Positions 17,602-25,664 of a stretch of DNA of 64,000 nucleotides are shown piece after piece. Made by a program: the position numbers and the translations under genes. The notes beneath the pieces were generated by a model that saw only the letters and a program-made list of their open reading frames with translations, searched no databases and had not been told where the DNA came from. How positions within the stretch are numbered: position 1 is the first letter of the stretch; every line of letters starts with the position of its first letter. Source of the DNA: Alphaproteobacteria bacterium (lineage in GTDB: Bacteria; Pseudomonadota; Alphaproteobacteria; Bin65). The DNA lies in contig JAJFFJ010000044.1 in assembly GCA_021776685.1 (NCBI GenBank), positions 37,583-101,582 on the forward strand, given 5' to 3'.

Positions 17602-18639
17602 TCATTTCACTTTGGCAATTTCAGCCTGGAACATCTTGATGGCCGCTTCGCCATCGACGCCCTTCTTCTTTGCTTTCGCAATCCAGGCAGCCCGAAGCGG
17701 TGCAACCGCCTTTTTCATGGCAGCAGCCAGCGCTGGCGGGGCGTCGATAATCTGAATCCCCTTCGCTTTCAGCTTGGGCCCGGCGCCAACTTCCTGTGCA
17801 TCCCACATGGTGCCGATCTTTCCGGCAAGCGTGGCACCGGCAAGACGCGTGATGGCAGCCTGGTCTTTAGCGGAAATACGGCTCCACTTGCGGGCATTCA
17901 TCACCAAATAGAAGCTGGTGTTGTAGATGCCACCCTGAAACTTGGTTCCGTATTTGATGTATTTCGAAACCCGGAAATTGAAGAGCGCCTCATCGGTGAA
18001 GGCCGTGCCGTCCATGATGCCTTTGGCAAGCCCCTGGTGCAGGGCGGTGACCCCCCCTTGGGGCGAAATCGGCACCGCACCGAAGTGCTTGAAGGCATGG
18101 AACACGGTGGCGTTGACGATCCGCAGCTTCAGGCCTTTGAAGTCCGCAGCCATCTTGATCGCGCGTTTGTTGTTGTAGACGTGCCCGGCCGGGTGGACGT
18201 GGAGCGCCAAAGTGTGGACTCCCTTCGGATGCATGCCGGCCTTTTCGAACATGGCCTTGAACACCTTCCAGTAGGCAATCGAATTCGCCTTTGTGCTCTT
18301 GGTAATAAAGGGAAGTGTCGCCATTTCACTAAGCGGATAGACGCCAGGCTGATAGCCATGAACGCTCCAGGCAACATCGGCGACGCCATCAACGGCGAGC
18401 TGCATCTGACGCGGCGGCGGTCCGAGGCCCTTGGCGGTCGGAATGATGCGCACACGGCCTTCGGTCACCTTGGCGACTTCTTTGAAGAAGACGTGCAGAC
18501 CATTTCTCTGGGTGAAATGCGCTGCCGGAATCCACTGGCTGAAGCGCATGGTCATCTTCTCTGCGACCGCACCCTGTGGCGCGATAACGGCAAGCAGCGG
18601 CAAGACAGCAGCCGACATTGCGATAATTCGTTTCTGCAT
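17602..18639 (-). CDS. dctP: TRAP transporter periplasmic substrate-binding protein, DctP type
   Basis: A 345-residue secreted binding protein. Residues 1-26 are a Sec signal peptide (MQKRIIAMSAAVLPLLAVIA) with likely cleavage after AVA. The mature part has the DctP fold markers: RFSQWIPAAHFTQ near the start, KGLKLRIVNATVFHAFKHFG at about 167-186 with the conserved arginine that binds carboxylate groups, and ALHQGLAKGIMDGTAF. A good ribosome site AGGGAGGA precedes the ATG. It is first in the dctPQM operon, next to a P450 on the divergent side, so an organic acid catabolised by the nearby enzymes is the likely cargo. Confidence 0.9.
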   Translation of the reverse strand: MQKRIIAMSAAVLPLLAVIAPQGAVAEKMTMRFSQWIPAAHFTQRNGLHVFFKEVAKVTEGRVRIIPTAKGLGPPPRQMQLAVDGVADVAWSVHGYQPGVYPLSEMATLPFITKSTKANSIAYWKVFKAMFEKAGMHPKGVHTLALHVHPAGHVYNNKRAIKMAADFKGLKLRIVNATVFHAFKHFGAVPISPQGGVTALHQGLAKGIMDGTAFTDEALFNFRVSKYIKYGTKFQGGIYNTSFYLVMNARKWSRISAKDQAAITRLAGATLAGKIGTMWDAQEVGAGPKLKAKGIQIIDAPPALAAAMKKAVAPLRAAWIAKAKKKGVDGEAAIKMFQAEIAKVK

Positions 18640-18745
18640 TTGGTTCCTCCCTGAGTCCCTGACGGCAGTTCGTCAGGCGCCCGCGATATCGGGTCGGCAA
18701 TGGGTTTAGCGCGATTCTCGCCAGTTTGCCAATTGGTCTATTGAA

Positions 18746-18763
18746 TTTTATCGATCTATCGGT
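18746..18763. promoter_or_regulatory. Putative regulon operator, site 1 (dctP / P450 intergenic)
   Basis: Read on the minus strand, this site matches the consensus TTCTATAGRTCAATAGAA at 13 of 18 positions, including the central ATAGATC-x-ATA. A second, weaker overlap reading GTCTATTGAATTTTATCG starts at 18736. It lies between the divergent dctP (18639) and P450 (18919) genes. Confidence 0.4.
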
Positions 18764-18837
18764 ATTTCCGCCCTCTTGAGGCAATTGCCATATCTCCGGA
18801 AAGCCCCCTGAATCACGGCAGTCAAGGTAAGGCACCA

Positions 18838-18864
18838 CCTGTTGTCACCCGCCTGTTGTCACCC
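18838..18864 (+). repeat. Tandem 13-bp direct repeat upstream of the P450 gene
   Basis: CCTGTTGTCACCC occurs at 18838-18850 and again at 18852-18864, a 14-base period. The pair ends 54 bases before the P450 start. It could be paired regulator half-sites or a small replication slippage product. Confidence 0.5.
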
Positions 18865-18918
18865 ATCTGGGGCCAACCTACATTGCGCGGTCCCGATACG
18901 CATGGAAGGGAGGCCGGC

Positions 18919-20130
18919 ATGGTGACGCCAATTGCCATCGACCCCGCTGACTTCGACCTCGCCAATCCGCAGAGGGAATATCTGCTCAATCCATTCCCGA
19001 CCTATGCGCGGCTGCGGGAAGAGAGTCCGGTGCACTGCAATCCTGACGGCACCTATTTCGTCACCTGCTTTGAGGAGGTGGCCGAGGTCCTGCGCAGCAA
19101 GGATATGAGCTCGGACAAGGAAACGCAGATGGTGGCGCGTTTCGGGCGCGATGCTGCGATTACCGAGCACAATCTCAATGTCATGGTCTTCGTCGACCCG
19201 CCGGACCACACGCGGCTCCGCAAGCTGGTGTCCCACGCGTTCACCAACCGGGCCCTGGCCCGTTGGGAGCAGGTGGTCGAGAATGTGGTCGAGCGGTTGC
19301 TCCGGGAAAACCTCGATCAGGGCGGCGAAATGGATCTGATCGGCGACTTCGCCTACATCCTGCCGCTCACCGTGATCGGCGAGATGATGGGCGTGCCGAC
19401 CGGCGACCGCGAGCGATTCTCCCGGTGGTCATGGATGGTCACAGCGTCCCTCGAGCCGAGCGCCGGCCCGGAACTGGTGGCAGAGGCCAACGCGGCGGTC
19501 AACGACTTTAAGTCCTATCTGGGCGCGCTGGCAGAAGAACGGCGCAGGCGGCCGGGAGACGACCTCATCTCGCTCTTGGTCCAGGCGGAGGAGGATGGCG
19601 AACGGCTGGGCGAACTTGAGTTGCTGCACAATGCGGCCTTCCTCCTGAATGCCGGACACGAAACCACCTCCAACCTGATCGGCAACGGCGTCAATGCGCT
19701 GTTCGAGAATCCTGACCAGATGGAATTGCTGCGCGATAACCCGGAACTGGCGGAGAGCGCAGTAGAAGAGATGCTGCGGTATGACAGTCCCAACCAGATC
19801 GGCGGCCGGCTGCCGACCAAGGACGTGACGTTCCGGGACACCACGATCCCCGCGGGCACCTTCATCTGGATCTCGAATGGTGCGGCCAATCGGGATCCGT
19901 CAGCGTTCCCGGAGCCAGACCGATTCGATATCCGCCGCACGCCGAACAAGCACGTGGCCTTCGGCCATGGCATACACCTGTGCCTTGGCGCTGCGCTGGC
20001 GCGAATGGAGGGCAGAGCAGCCATCCGCCGACTGGTTTCAAACTATCCAAATCTGCGACCGGGCGGCGAGCCCGAGCCACGCATGCGCGCCCGTCACCGT
20101 GGCTTCAAGAAATTTCCGATTGCGGCGTAG
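18919..20130 (+). CDS. Cytochrome P450 (copy 1)
   Basis: A 403-residue soluble bacterial P450 monooxygenase. Visible features: I-helix NAGHETTSN (about residues 244-252) with the acid-alcohol oxygen-activation pair, K-helix E-x-x-R in EEMLR (about 283-287), and the heme loop FGHGIHLCLG with thiolate ligand C355. ATG 18919 is chosen because GGAAGGGAGG lies just upstream; earlier TTG-initiated reading adds residues with no similarity. It needs a ferredoxin and reductase, neither of which is in the window. Best resemblance is to CYP107/CYP105-like or terpene/steroid hydroxylases, not assignable further. A second P450 is at 55736. Confidence 0.9.
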   Translation: MVTPIAIDPADFDLANPQREYLLNPFPTYARLREESPVHCNPDGTYFVTCFEEVAEVLRSKDMSSDKETQMVARFGRDAAITEHNLNVMVFVDPPDHTRLRKLVSHAFTNRALARWEQVVENVVERLLRENLDQGGEMDLIGDFAYILPLTVIGEMMGVPTGDRERFSRWSWMVTASLEPSAGPELVAEANAAVNDFKSYLGALAEERRRRPGDDLISLLVQAEEDGERLGELELLHNAAFLLNAGHETTSNLIGNGVNALFENPDQMELLRDNPELAESAVEEMLRYDSPNQIGGRLPTKDVTFRDTTIPAGTFIWISNGAANRDPSAFPEPDRFDIRRTPNKHVAFGHGIHLCLGAALARMEGRAAIRRLVSNYPNLRPGGEPEPRMRARHRGFKKFPIAA

Positions 20131-20201
20131 GGCGCCAACAGCTTGCGTCATTCATGGAAACGCCGCCGGGGAAACGCCACTGGTCGACAAAAACCGCTTC
20201 T

Positions 20202-21245
20202 TTAACCGGAATGCCCGGCGCTTGCCCCGCCCGCTTCCGCTTTTATCAACCCGTCCATGATTTTGCGCGCCGCCGCATTGCCGGCATCGCAATTGACAGT
20301 CAGAAGCGGACGGCCGCTCTGGTCGCTGTCAATCAACTCCTGCTGGGTTTCGAGAATGTCCCGGTCTTCCTCAAAGGTGTTGATGATCTGCTTTCGGATC
20401 ATCTCACCAAGTTCCTCGTCGTCCTGGCTGAAGCAGCGGGATACCGACCAGAAGTAATGTGTGCTGTCCGCCCGTTCCGGCGTCAGCGCATTCAGGACCA
20501 TCCAGTTCATTGATTCAGGGTTGGTTGCCGTGTCCATCTCGGTTCCCGTGGGCACGCCACCGGCATCAATGGTGATGTGGGCGGGCGGGTTGAACCGGAT
20601 GCGCTGCCAGCGGTCAATATTGGTCGTGAATCCCCGGGCCCGTTTGAACAAGGGCGGCGGATCGCAATCGATCATCAATCGCTCGATCAGCACATTCTCG
20701 CCGTCGACCCGGGTATCCATGGGTGTGTGGGCGACGGCCTGATTGCCGATCGTCGCCTGATGCACGTAGGTCTCGTGGGTCAGGTCGAGCAGATTGTCGA
20801 CGACCAGCTGATAGTTCGCACCGAACGTCAGGTAGCCCATGATCGGCGCCCAGCCGGGCGCGTCGTTCCAGTGATAATCGGGGATCAGATCCTCATCTGC
20901 CTCTGACGGCTCTCCCATCCAGACCCATATCCAGCGGTGTTTCTCGGCGATTGGATAGACGCGGGCCTTGAGGCGCGGCGGGATGTTGTCCTGACCCGGC
21001 ACAAAGGTGCAGACGCCCGAACAGTCGAACTTCATGCCGTGATAGCCGCATTGAACCTCATCCCCGACAAGCTCGCCTTTGGACAATGCGAACTTCCGGT
21101 GAGGACATCGATCCTCTAACGCGACGGGCGTGCCATCTTCCTTGCGGTACATGACCAATGGTTCATCGCAGATCCAGCGCCCAAGCAAGCCGCGGCCCAA
21201 TTCTTCCGCCGACGCCGCCACATACCAGCTGTTTTTCAGATACAT
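20202..21245 (-). CDS. Rieske non-heme iron oxygenase, VanA-like (copy 1)
   Basis: A 347-residue oxygenase of the vanillate demethylase/toluate-type single-component oxygenase family. The Rieske [2Fe-2S] ligands are C47, H49, C66 and H69 (CPHR...CGYHG). The mononuclear iron site follows in DNLLDLTHETYVH, with the two histidines and acidic residue expected. The start is placed at ATG 21245 (MYLKNSWYVAASAEELG), matching the family; a longer frame to 21338 would run through the operator at 21326. Such enzymes O-demethylate or hydroxylate aromatics using a separate VanB-type reductase, which is absent here. It diverges from the 21400 operon. Confidence 0.9.
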   Translation of the reverse strand: MYLKNSWYVAASAEELGRGLLGRWICDEPLVMYRKEDGTPVALEDRCPHRKFALSKGELVGDEVQCGYHGMKFDCSGVCTFVPGQDNIPPRLKARVYPIAEKHRWIWVWMGEPSEADEDLIPDYHWNDAPGWAPIMGYLTFGANYQLVVDNLLDLTHETYVHQATIGNQAVAHTPMDTRVDGENVLIERLMIDCDPPPLFKRARGFTTNIDRWQRIRFNPPAHITIDAGGVPTGTEMDTATNPESMNWMVLNALTPERADSTHYFWSVSRCFSQDDEELGEMIRKQIINTFEEDRDILETQQELIDSDQSGRPLLTVNCDAGNAAARKIMDGLIKAEAGGASAGHSG

Positions 21246-21325
21246 GCCGGCCCCCAATTGCCGAATTCCCGTGTATTGAACCTTATGAACCGAACTACCA
21301 ACGTCCACAGTAGGACTGTACAGGT

Positions 21326-21343
21326 TTCTATAGATCAATAGAA
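21326..21343. promoter_or_regulatory. Putative regulon operator, site 2 (Rieske / 21400 operon)
   Basis: TTCTAT (21326-21331), AGATCA spacer, and ATAGAA (21338-21343) form a perfect 6-bp inverted repeat. It lies between two divergent start codons (21245 and 21400). The right arm contains TAGAAT (21339-21344), close to a -10 box for the rightward operon, so a bound repressor would block polymerase. Same core as the site at 54732. Confidence 0.6.
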
Positions 21344-21399
21344 TAATTCAAAGCAGGGTTCAGGTAGGAGCCTGGACCAGCAAGGGTGAGGGAGCAAAC

Positions 21400-22218
21400 A
21401 TGATCATCACAGACCGGCTGCGCGATCTGATCGACCGGGCGGCAATTTTCTGGGCGGCGGAAGCAGAGACCTGCCGCACCTATTTCCAGTCGCCGGATCG
21501 GACCCGCGAATCCGACCGTGCCTGGCTGGCCAAGCAGTGTTTCAAGGAAGTCTGGGGGTCAGGGCTCACCGCCAAGGGCGATGGCGGCGCCATGCTGCAG
21601 GAATTCTCCAAGCGGCTGATCGACATGTTCCCGAAGATCGATGTCGATGTGGACCGGCGCGAGGCGCTGGAGATTGCCGAGGCCCTGCACGAGGAGTTCG
21701 AGCACTATTGCCTGTTCGCCGATGCGTACGACGCCATGGCTGTTGACGGCGAAGCCAAGCTGACGCCCATGGTGCTGCGCAACCACGACTGGAAGGGCGA
21801 TGATGATCTCTCTGAGCTTCGCCGCCAGCATCGTTCGGAGCATGGCGAGCTTGGATGGCGGTCGACCCGATTCACGGAGGGCGGCTATTGCACCATCCTG
21901 TCAGAGGGCGCCGCGCTCGCTGCCGACCCTGACGGCCATGACGGTCGCAACCGCTTGATCGCCGAGGCCAGCCAACCGGTCTATGACGACGAATTCCTGC
22001 ACATGCTCTATGGCATCGGGAGCATCGAGGAGAACCCGTTGAGCGATGCGGAGTGGAAGCTGTTCAGCGACCTGGCGTTGGCACAGCTTCGCCTGCGCGC
22101 GCCCATGCGCAACGAGCAGTTTGGCTTCCCGGTCAGCGATGACCGGATGACCGCGATGCTGAACGGCGACATCGAGCCTATCGTCTTCGACTATGATCGC
22201 GCCAAGCTGGCGGCCTGA
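21400..22218 (+). CDS. Hypothetical helical protein, possibly ferritin-like
   Basis: A 272-residue soluble, acidic, mostly helical protein with no signal peptide. The ribosome site GGTGAGGGAG precedes ATG 21400. Around residues 90-110 the sequence EALHEEFEHYCLFADAYD has glutamate-x-x-histidine spacing like metal-binding helices of ferritin-like proteins, and a second acidic helix with LRRQHRSEHGELG follows near 147. This is suggestive only. It is first in an operon with a dihydroxyphthalate decarboxylase-like protein (12 bases downstream), a thiolase-like protein and a DUF35 protein, so an enzyme or accessory role in the same pathway is likely. I do not recognise a named family. Confidence 0.75.
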   Translation: MIITDRLRDLIDRAAIFWAAEAETCRTYFQSPDRTRESDRAWLAKQCFKEVWGSGLTAKGDGGAMLQEFSKRLIDMFPKIDVDVDRREALEIAEALHEEFEHYCLFADAYDAMAVDGEAKLTPMVLRNHDWKGDDDLSELRRQHRSEHGELGWRSTRFTEGGYCTILSEGAALAADPDGHDGRNRLIAEASQPVYDDEFLHMLYGIGSIEENPLSDAEWKLFSDLALAQLRLRAPMRNEQFGFPVSDDRMTAMLNGDIEPIVFDYDRAKLAA

Positions 22219-22230
22219 GGGAACATACAT

Positions 22231-23241
22231 ATGAGCAAACTGCCGCTGACGATTGCGTGCTGGGACTATGACCGGGTACGCGGTCTGATGGACGGGCGCG
22301 TGCCGGTGGACGGCTGCGACGTCAACTTTCTGCCGCTGGGGGTAGAGGAGACCTTCTTCCGCGCCTTCCGTCACGCAGAGTTCGATGCCTGCGAGCTGTC
22401 CTTCAGCACCTATCTCATGAACATGGCGCGGGAACGGGACGAAGGCATTCCTTTCCCCTATATCGCCATGCCTGTGTTCATCAGCCGGGTGTTCCGTCAT
22501 TCCGGAATCTACATCCGGACCGACAGGGGCATTTCCGGCCCCGACGATCTGAAGGGCCGCACAGCGGGCGTGCCGGAATACCAGATGACTGCGGCCGTCT
22601 GGATCCGCGGCATCCTGGAGCACGAATACGGCGTCACACCGGCAGACATGAAGTGGGTCAACGGCGGGCTCGAAGAGTCGGGGCGGATCGAAAAGACGCC
22701 GCTCACCCTGCCTGCAGGGGTGGAGATGAACTCCATCGGTCCCGACAAGACCCTTTCCGATTTGCTCGAATCAGGCGAGCTGGATGTGCTGGTCACGGCA
22801 CGCGCGCCGTCCTGCTACGACCGGGGGGCGCCGAATGTGGGTCGCCTGTTCCCCAATTTCGGTGATGTGGAACGGGCCTATTACAAGAAGACCGGCATCT
22901 TCCCGATGATGCACGTGGTCGGCGTGAAAAAGAGCCTGCTGGAAGAGCACCCCTGGGTCGGCGCCTGCCTCTACAAGGCTTTCATCCAGGCCAAGAAGCT
23001 GATCATGCCGGAACTGACGGAGGTGGCAGCCCTGAAGATCAGCCTGCCGTGGGTAGCGCAGGAGACCGAGGACACAATGGCTCTGATGGGCAAAGACTTC
23101 TGGCCCTATGGCGCCGAAGACAACAAGGTCTCGCTCGGCGCCTTCCTCGACTACCACTATGATCAGGGGCTCTCCGGCAAGCAGAAGTTCACCCCGGAAG
23201 ACATCTTCATCCCCAGCACGCTGGAGCGTTTCAAGGTTTAG
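22231..23241 (+). CDS. 4,5-dihydroxyphthalate decarboxylase-like / periplasmic-binding-fold protein
   Basis: A 336-residue protein with no signal peptide, matching the family of 4,5-dihydroxyphthalate decarboxylase (Pht5-like), whose fold is that of NMT1-type binding proteins. Typical blocks: LTIACWDYDRVRGLMDGRV at the N-terminus, FDACELSFSTYL (about 50-61), PVFISRVFRHSGIYI (about 79-93) and the DLKGRTAGVPEYQMTAAVW loop (about 107-125). Members either decarboxylate dihydroxyphthalate to protocatechuate or bind aromatic ligands. Absence of a signal peptide favours a cytoplasmic enzyme. The start follows the upstream stop by 12 bases. The context with Rieske oxygenases and CoA-type enzymes supports aromatic acid metabolism. 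Confidence 0.82.
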   Translation: MSKLPLTIACWDYDRVRGLMDGRVPVDGCDVNFLPLGVEETFFRAFRHAEFDACELSFSTYLMNMARERDEGIPFPYIAMPVFISRVFRHSGIYIRTDRGISGPDDLKGRTAGVPEYQMTAAVWIRGILEHEYGVTPADMKWVNGGLEESGRIEKTPLTLPAGVEMNSIGPDKTLSDLLESGELDVLVTARAPSCYDRGAPNVGRLFPNFGDVERAYYKKTGIFPMMHVVGVKKSLLEEHPWVGACLYKAFIQAKKLIMPELTEVAALKISLPWVAQETEDTMALMGKDFWPYGAEDNKVSLGAFLDYHYDQGLSGKQKFTPEDIFIPSTLERFKV

Positions 23242-23286
23242 CTGGCGGGCAGCTGCCCACGACTGACAGGCAACAAGGCACATTGA

Positions 23287-24468
23287 ATGAGAGGTAATTT
23301 CCTCAAGGACAAAGACGTCTGCATCGTCGCCTATGCGGAGACCAAGCTTGAGCGGCGTTCAGGAAGGACAGCCTACGAGCTCTCGGCGGAGGTCGCGGAA
23401 GCCCTCTATAAAAAGATCAAGATGGGTCCGTCCGACATCGACGGCGTCAGCACGACAATTCCAATGAGCGAGGCGGCCAACCCGTTCTGGGCAAACTATT
23501 GCACCGACTATCTTGGCCTTCAGCCGCGTTGGCTGCAGACCACCGACCTGGGAGGTGTCTCCCATACCGGCAACGTGGCCCGTGCCGCCATGGCCCTTCA
23601 AAACGGCTGGTGTGACACGGTTATGCTGCTCGCCGCGGACGCGCCAACCACGGCATGGAGCGCGAACTACCATGCCTATCACGACGAGTTTCTGGACCCG
23701 ACCGGTCTGCAGGGACCGCCTGGCGCCTTCGGCTTCATCATGGACAGGTATGCGGCGCAGCATGACCTGGACTATCGCGGCCTCGGCGCGCTGGCGGTCG
23801 CTCAGCGCAACGGGGCGGTCGCCAACAAGAATGCCTGCGAGCAGCTGCGCGAGAAAATCACGGTCGACGACTATCTCAATTCGCGCGTGATCTCCTCGCC
23901 ACTCCGGCTTCTGGATTGTGTCATGCCCTGCGATGGAGCGAGCGGGCTGGTGATGATGAAGACCAGCCGCGCGCGGCGGTTGGGATTCACGAAACGCGTA
24001 TATCCGTTCGCCTATTCCGAGATCACGAATTTCAATGTTGCCAGCCAACAGCCCGACATCACCCAGACTGGCCATACGGTCGTTGGACCGGAAGTACTCA
24101 AGATGGCCAAGATGAAGCCCGGGGACGTGGACATGTTTCACCCCTACGACGACTTCCTGATCGCGGTGGCCATGAAACTTGAGCAGATCGGCTTCTGCAA
24201 GACCGGCCAGGGCACGCAGTTTTTGCGCGACACCAACATCGGGCCAAAAGGCACCCTGCCGATCAACACCGGCGGGGGGCAGATCAGCGCCGGCCAGCCT
24301 GCTCTGGCGGGCGGGCAACTCAACCTTGTCGAAGCGGTCCGTCAACTGATGGGCGACGCCGGCCGGCGGCAGGTGAAGAACGCGCGCAACGCCCTCGTCA
24401 CCGGCATTGGCGTCATCCCCTATGGCCGGAACTGGGGCTCGTCGAGCGCCCTGGTCCTGCAGAACTAG
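23287..24468 (+). CDS. Thiolase-superfamily protein lacking the canonical active-site cysteine
   Basis: A 393-residue member of the SCP2/lipid-transfer thiolase group. The fold is recognisable (GNVARAAMALQNGWCDTVML, DMFHPYDDFLIAV, NTGGGQISAGQPALAGG). The nucleophile position, normally N-x-C-x-S/T-G, reads GGVSHTG here, so the catalytic cysteine is missing, and the C-terminal C-x-G is replaced as well. Such sequences next to a DUF35 protein are known from steroid side-chain aldolases (Ltp2 with ChsH2) and benzoylsuccinyl-CoA thiolase. A retro-aldol or other C-C cleavage on an acyl-CoA is therefore more likely than standard thiolysis. It is 45 bases after the decarboxylase-like gene and directly precedes the DUF35 gene. 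Confidence 0.82.
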   Translation: MRGNFLKDKDVCIVAYAETKLERRSGRTAYELSAEVAEALYKKIKMGPSDIDGVSTTIPMSEAANPFWANYCTDYLGLQPRWLQTTDLGGVSHTGNVARAAMALQNGWCDTVMLLAADAPTTAWSANYHAYHDEFLDPTGLQGPPGAFGFIMDRYAAQHDLDYRGLGALAVAQRNGAVANKNACEQLREKITVDDYLNSRVISSPLRLLDCVMPCDGASGLVMMKTSRARRLGFTKRVYPFAYSEITNFNVASQQPDITQTGHTVVGPEVLKMAKMKPGDVDMFHPYDDFLIAVAMKLEQIGFCKTGQGTQFLRDTNIGPKGTLPINTGGGQISAGQPALAGGQLNLVEAVRQLMGDAGRRQVKNARNALVTGIGVIPYGRNWGSSSALVLQN

Positions 24469-24489
24469 ACCGGAAGGATGGGCTCAAAG

Positions 24490-24915
24490 ATGACCAGGAA
24501 CGCCACCCCCCGCCCGGTGCCCGTGCCAACGCCGATGACGCAGCCCTTCTGGGACGGCGCAAAGAAAAGAAAACTGATGCTGCAATACGATCCGTCGACC
24601 CGGACGTATCAGTTCTGGCCTCGTGCCTGCAGTGTCCAGACTGGTAAGCGGAACCTTGAATGGAAGGAAACCTCAGGCAAAGGCGCGGTTTATGCCTCCA
24701 CCATCACCTATGTGCCCGCCGCCGGCTTCGAGGGTAAAGGACCATACGTTCTGGGTCTGATCGACCTTGATGAAGGTGTCCGGATCATCGGTAACGTGAT
24801 AAACGTGGAACCGGAAGATGTTGCGATTGGCATGCGGGTCAAAGTCGCCTGGGAAAAACTGTCGGAAGACATCAACTACTTCGCGTTTGAGCCCGACAAG
24901 GCACGTCGCAAATAG
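24490..24915 (+). CDS. DUF35 OB-fold protein, partner of the thiolase-like protein
   Basis: A 141-residue OB-fold protein of the DUF35 family. It keeps the N-terminal helix-linker typical of these proteins (PFWDGAKKRKLMLQ) and the beta-barrel region (YASTITYVPA...VLGLIDLDEGVRIIGNV). The zinc ribbon usually between them (four cysteines) is reduced to one cysteine in FWPRACSVQTGKR, so it probably does not bind zinc. DUF35 proteins form complexes with thiolase-like subunits and place the acyl-CoA. An upstream in-frame ATG at 24478 would add four residues, but it abuts the ribosome site GGAAGG. It is the last gene of the 21400 operon. Confidence 0.8.
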   Translation: MTRNATPRPVPVPTPMTQPFWDGAKKRKLMLQYDPSTRTYQFWPRACSVQTGKRNLEWKETSGKGAVYASTITYVPAAGFEGKGPYVLGLIDLDEGVRIIGNVINVEPEDVAIGMRVKVAWEKLSEDINYFAFEPDKARRK

Positions 24916-25144
24916 CGGACCGCCTCCCGGGCCCACGGCGCCGGTGTTGCAGAAATTCCTTCAACGCCGGTGCGTCCTGCCTACCGCCTAAAGCAGCGGT
25001 CTAAAACAGCGATTTGGTGCGCAATTTTTTATGGATAGTCGGCAGCCATTCCGCGTAAATAAATCGCTGCTCCAAGCTCCACCAGCGTAAGGCAGCGTGG
25101 CCGGCCAGTGTGGTCCGGCTGCGACCCTATTTGGAGTGTCTTCC

Positions 25145-25486
25145 ATGAAAAAGTTAGGCGTTTGCCTCGCTGCCGCGGCAGCGTTGATGTTTGTTTCCTC
25201 GCAGGCGATTGCAGGTCCCCTGCGCCTCGTCGCGACGAATGCCAAAGGAAAGATGGCCAAAGCCGGAAAATACGGCAAATGGACCCGTATTTACCGCTCT
25301 GGGGAGATAAAAAAATTCAAGGCCAAGTCGCGAAAGCGTTATTCGGTCAAGGCCAGCTACTGCAAGCAGAACCTGATGCTGCGGACCGTACAGCGCCGCT
25401 GGGTCGCTGCTCACAAGAAGGCCAAACATAAGATCGTGATGCAGGAGCGCAAAGGCAAAAGGTACAAAGCCGTCTGCACCCTCTAA
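25145..25486 (+). CDS. Small basic secreted protein, two-cysteine family (copy 1)
   Basis: A 113-residue protein with a Sec signal peptide of about 24 residues (MKKLGVCLAAAAALMFVSSQ, cleavage near AIA-G). The mature part is strongly basic, with many lysines. It has an S-Y-C-K-Q-N segment and ends C-T-L, and it aligns with the 118-residue protein at 26655 over R-I-Y, Y-C-x-x-N, A-H-x-x-x-x-H-x-V/I and the final C-x-L. The two conserved cysteines probably form a disulfide in the periplasm. Function unknown; it is followed at once by a strong terminator and so is monocistronic. No named family recognised. Confidence 0.8.
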   Translation: MKKLGVCLAAAAALMFVSSQAIAGPLRLVATNAKGKMAKAGKYGKWTRIYRSGEIKKFKAKSRKRYSVKASYCKQNLMLRTVQRRWVAAHKKAKHKIVMQERKGKRYKAVCTL

Positions 25487-25510
25487 CGGTCATCAGATAG
25501 ACAGAAAAAG

Positions 25511-25537
25511 CGCCGGCAAATGCCGGCGTTTTTTTTG
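25511..25537 (+). terminator. Rho-independent terminator
   Basis: CGCCGGC (25511-25517), an AAAT loop, and GCCGGCG (25522-25528) form a perfect GC-rich stem followed by nine T residues. It is 24 bases after the stop codon of the small secreted protein and 128 bases before the cupin gene. Confidence 0.92.
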
Positions 25538-25664
25538 TGCGCGGTGATCCAGCGCGCTCGTTAACCCTGCCCTCCAAATCTCCTGCGCCATGCGCCATTT
25601 ACAAGGCATATTGCGGCCCCATGTGCTAGGCTGCCGCAAAAATAACGGCCTGCGGGAGGACATA

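Noticed and set aside
18856..18918. Earlier TTG start for the P450
   Set aside because: A strong ribosome site directly precedes ATG 18919, and the extra residues are not P450-like.
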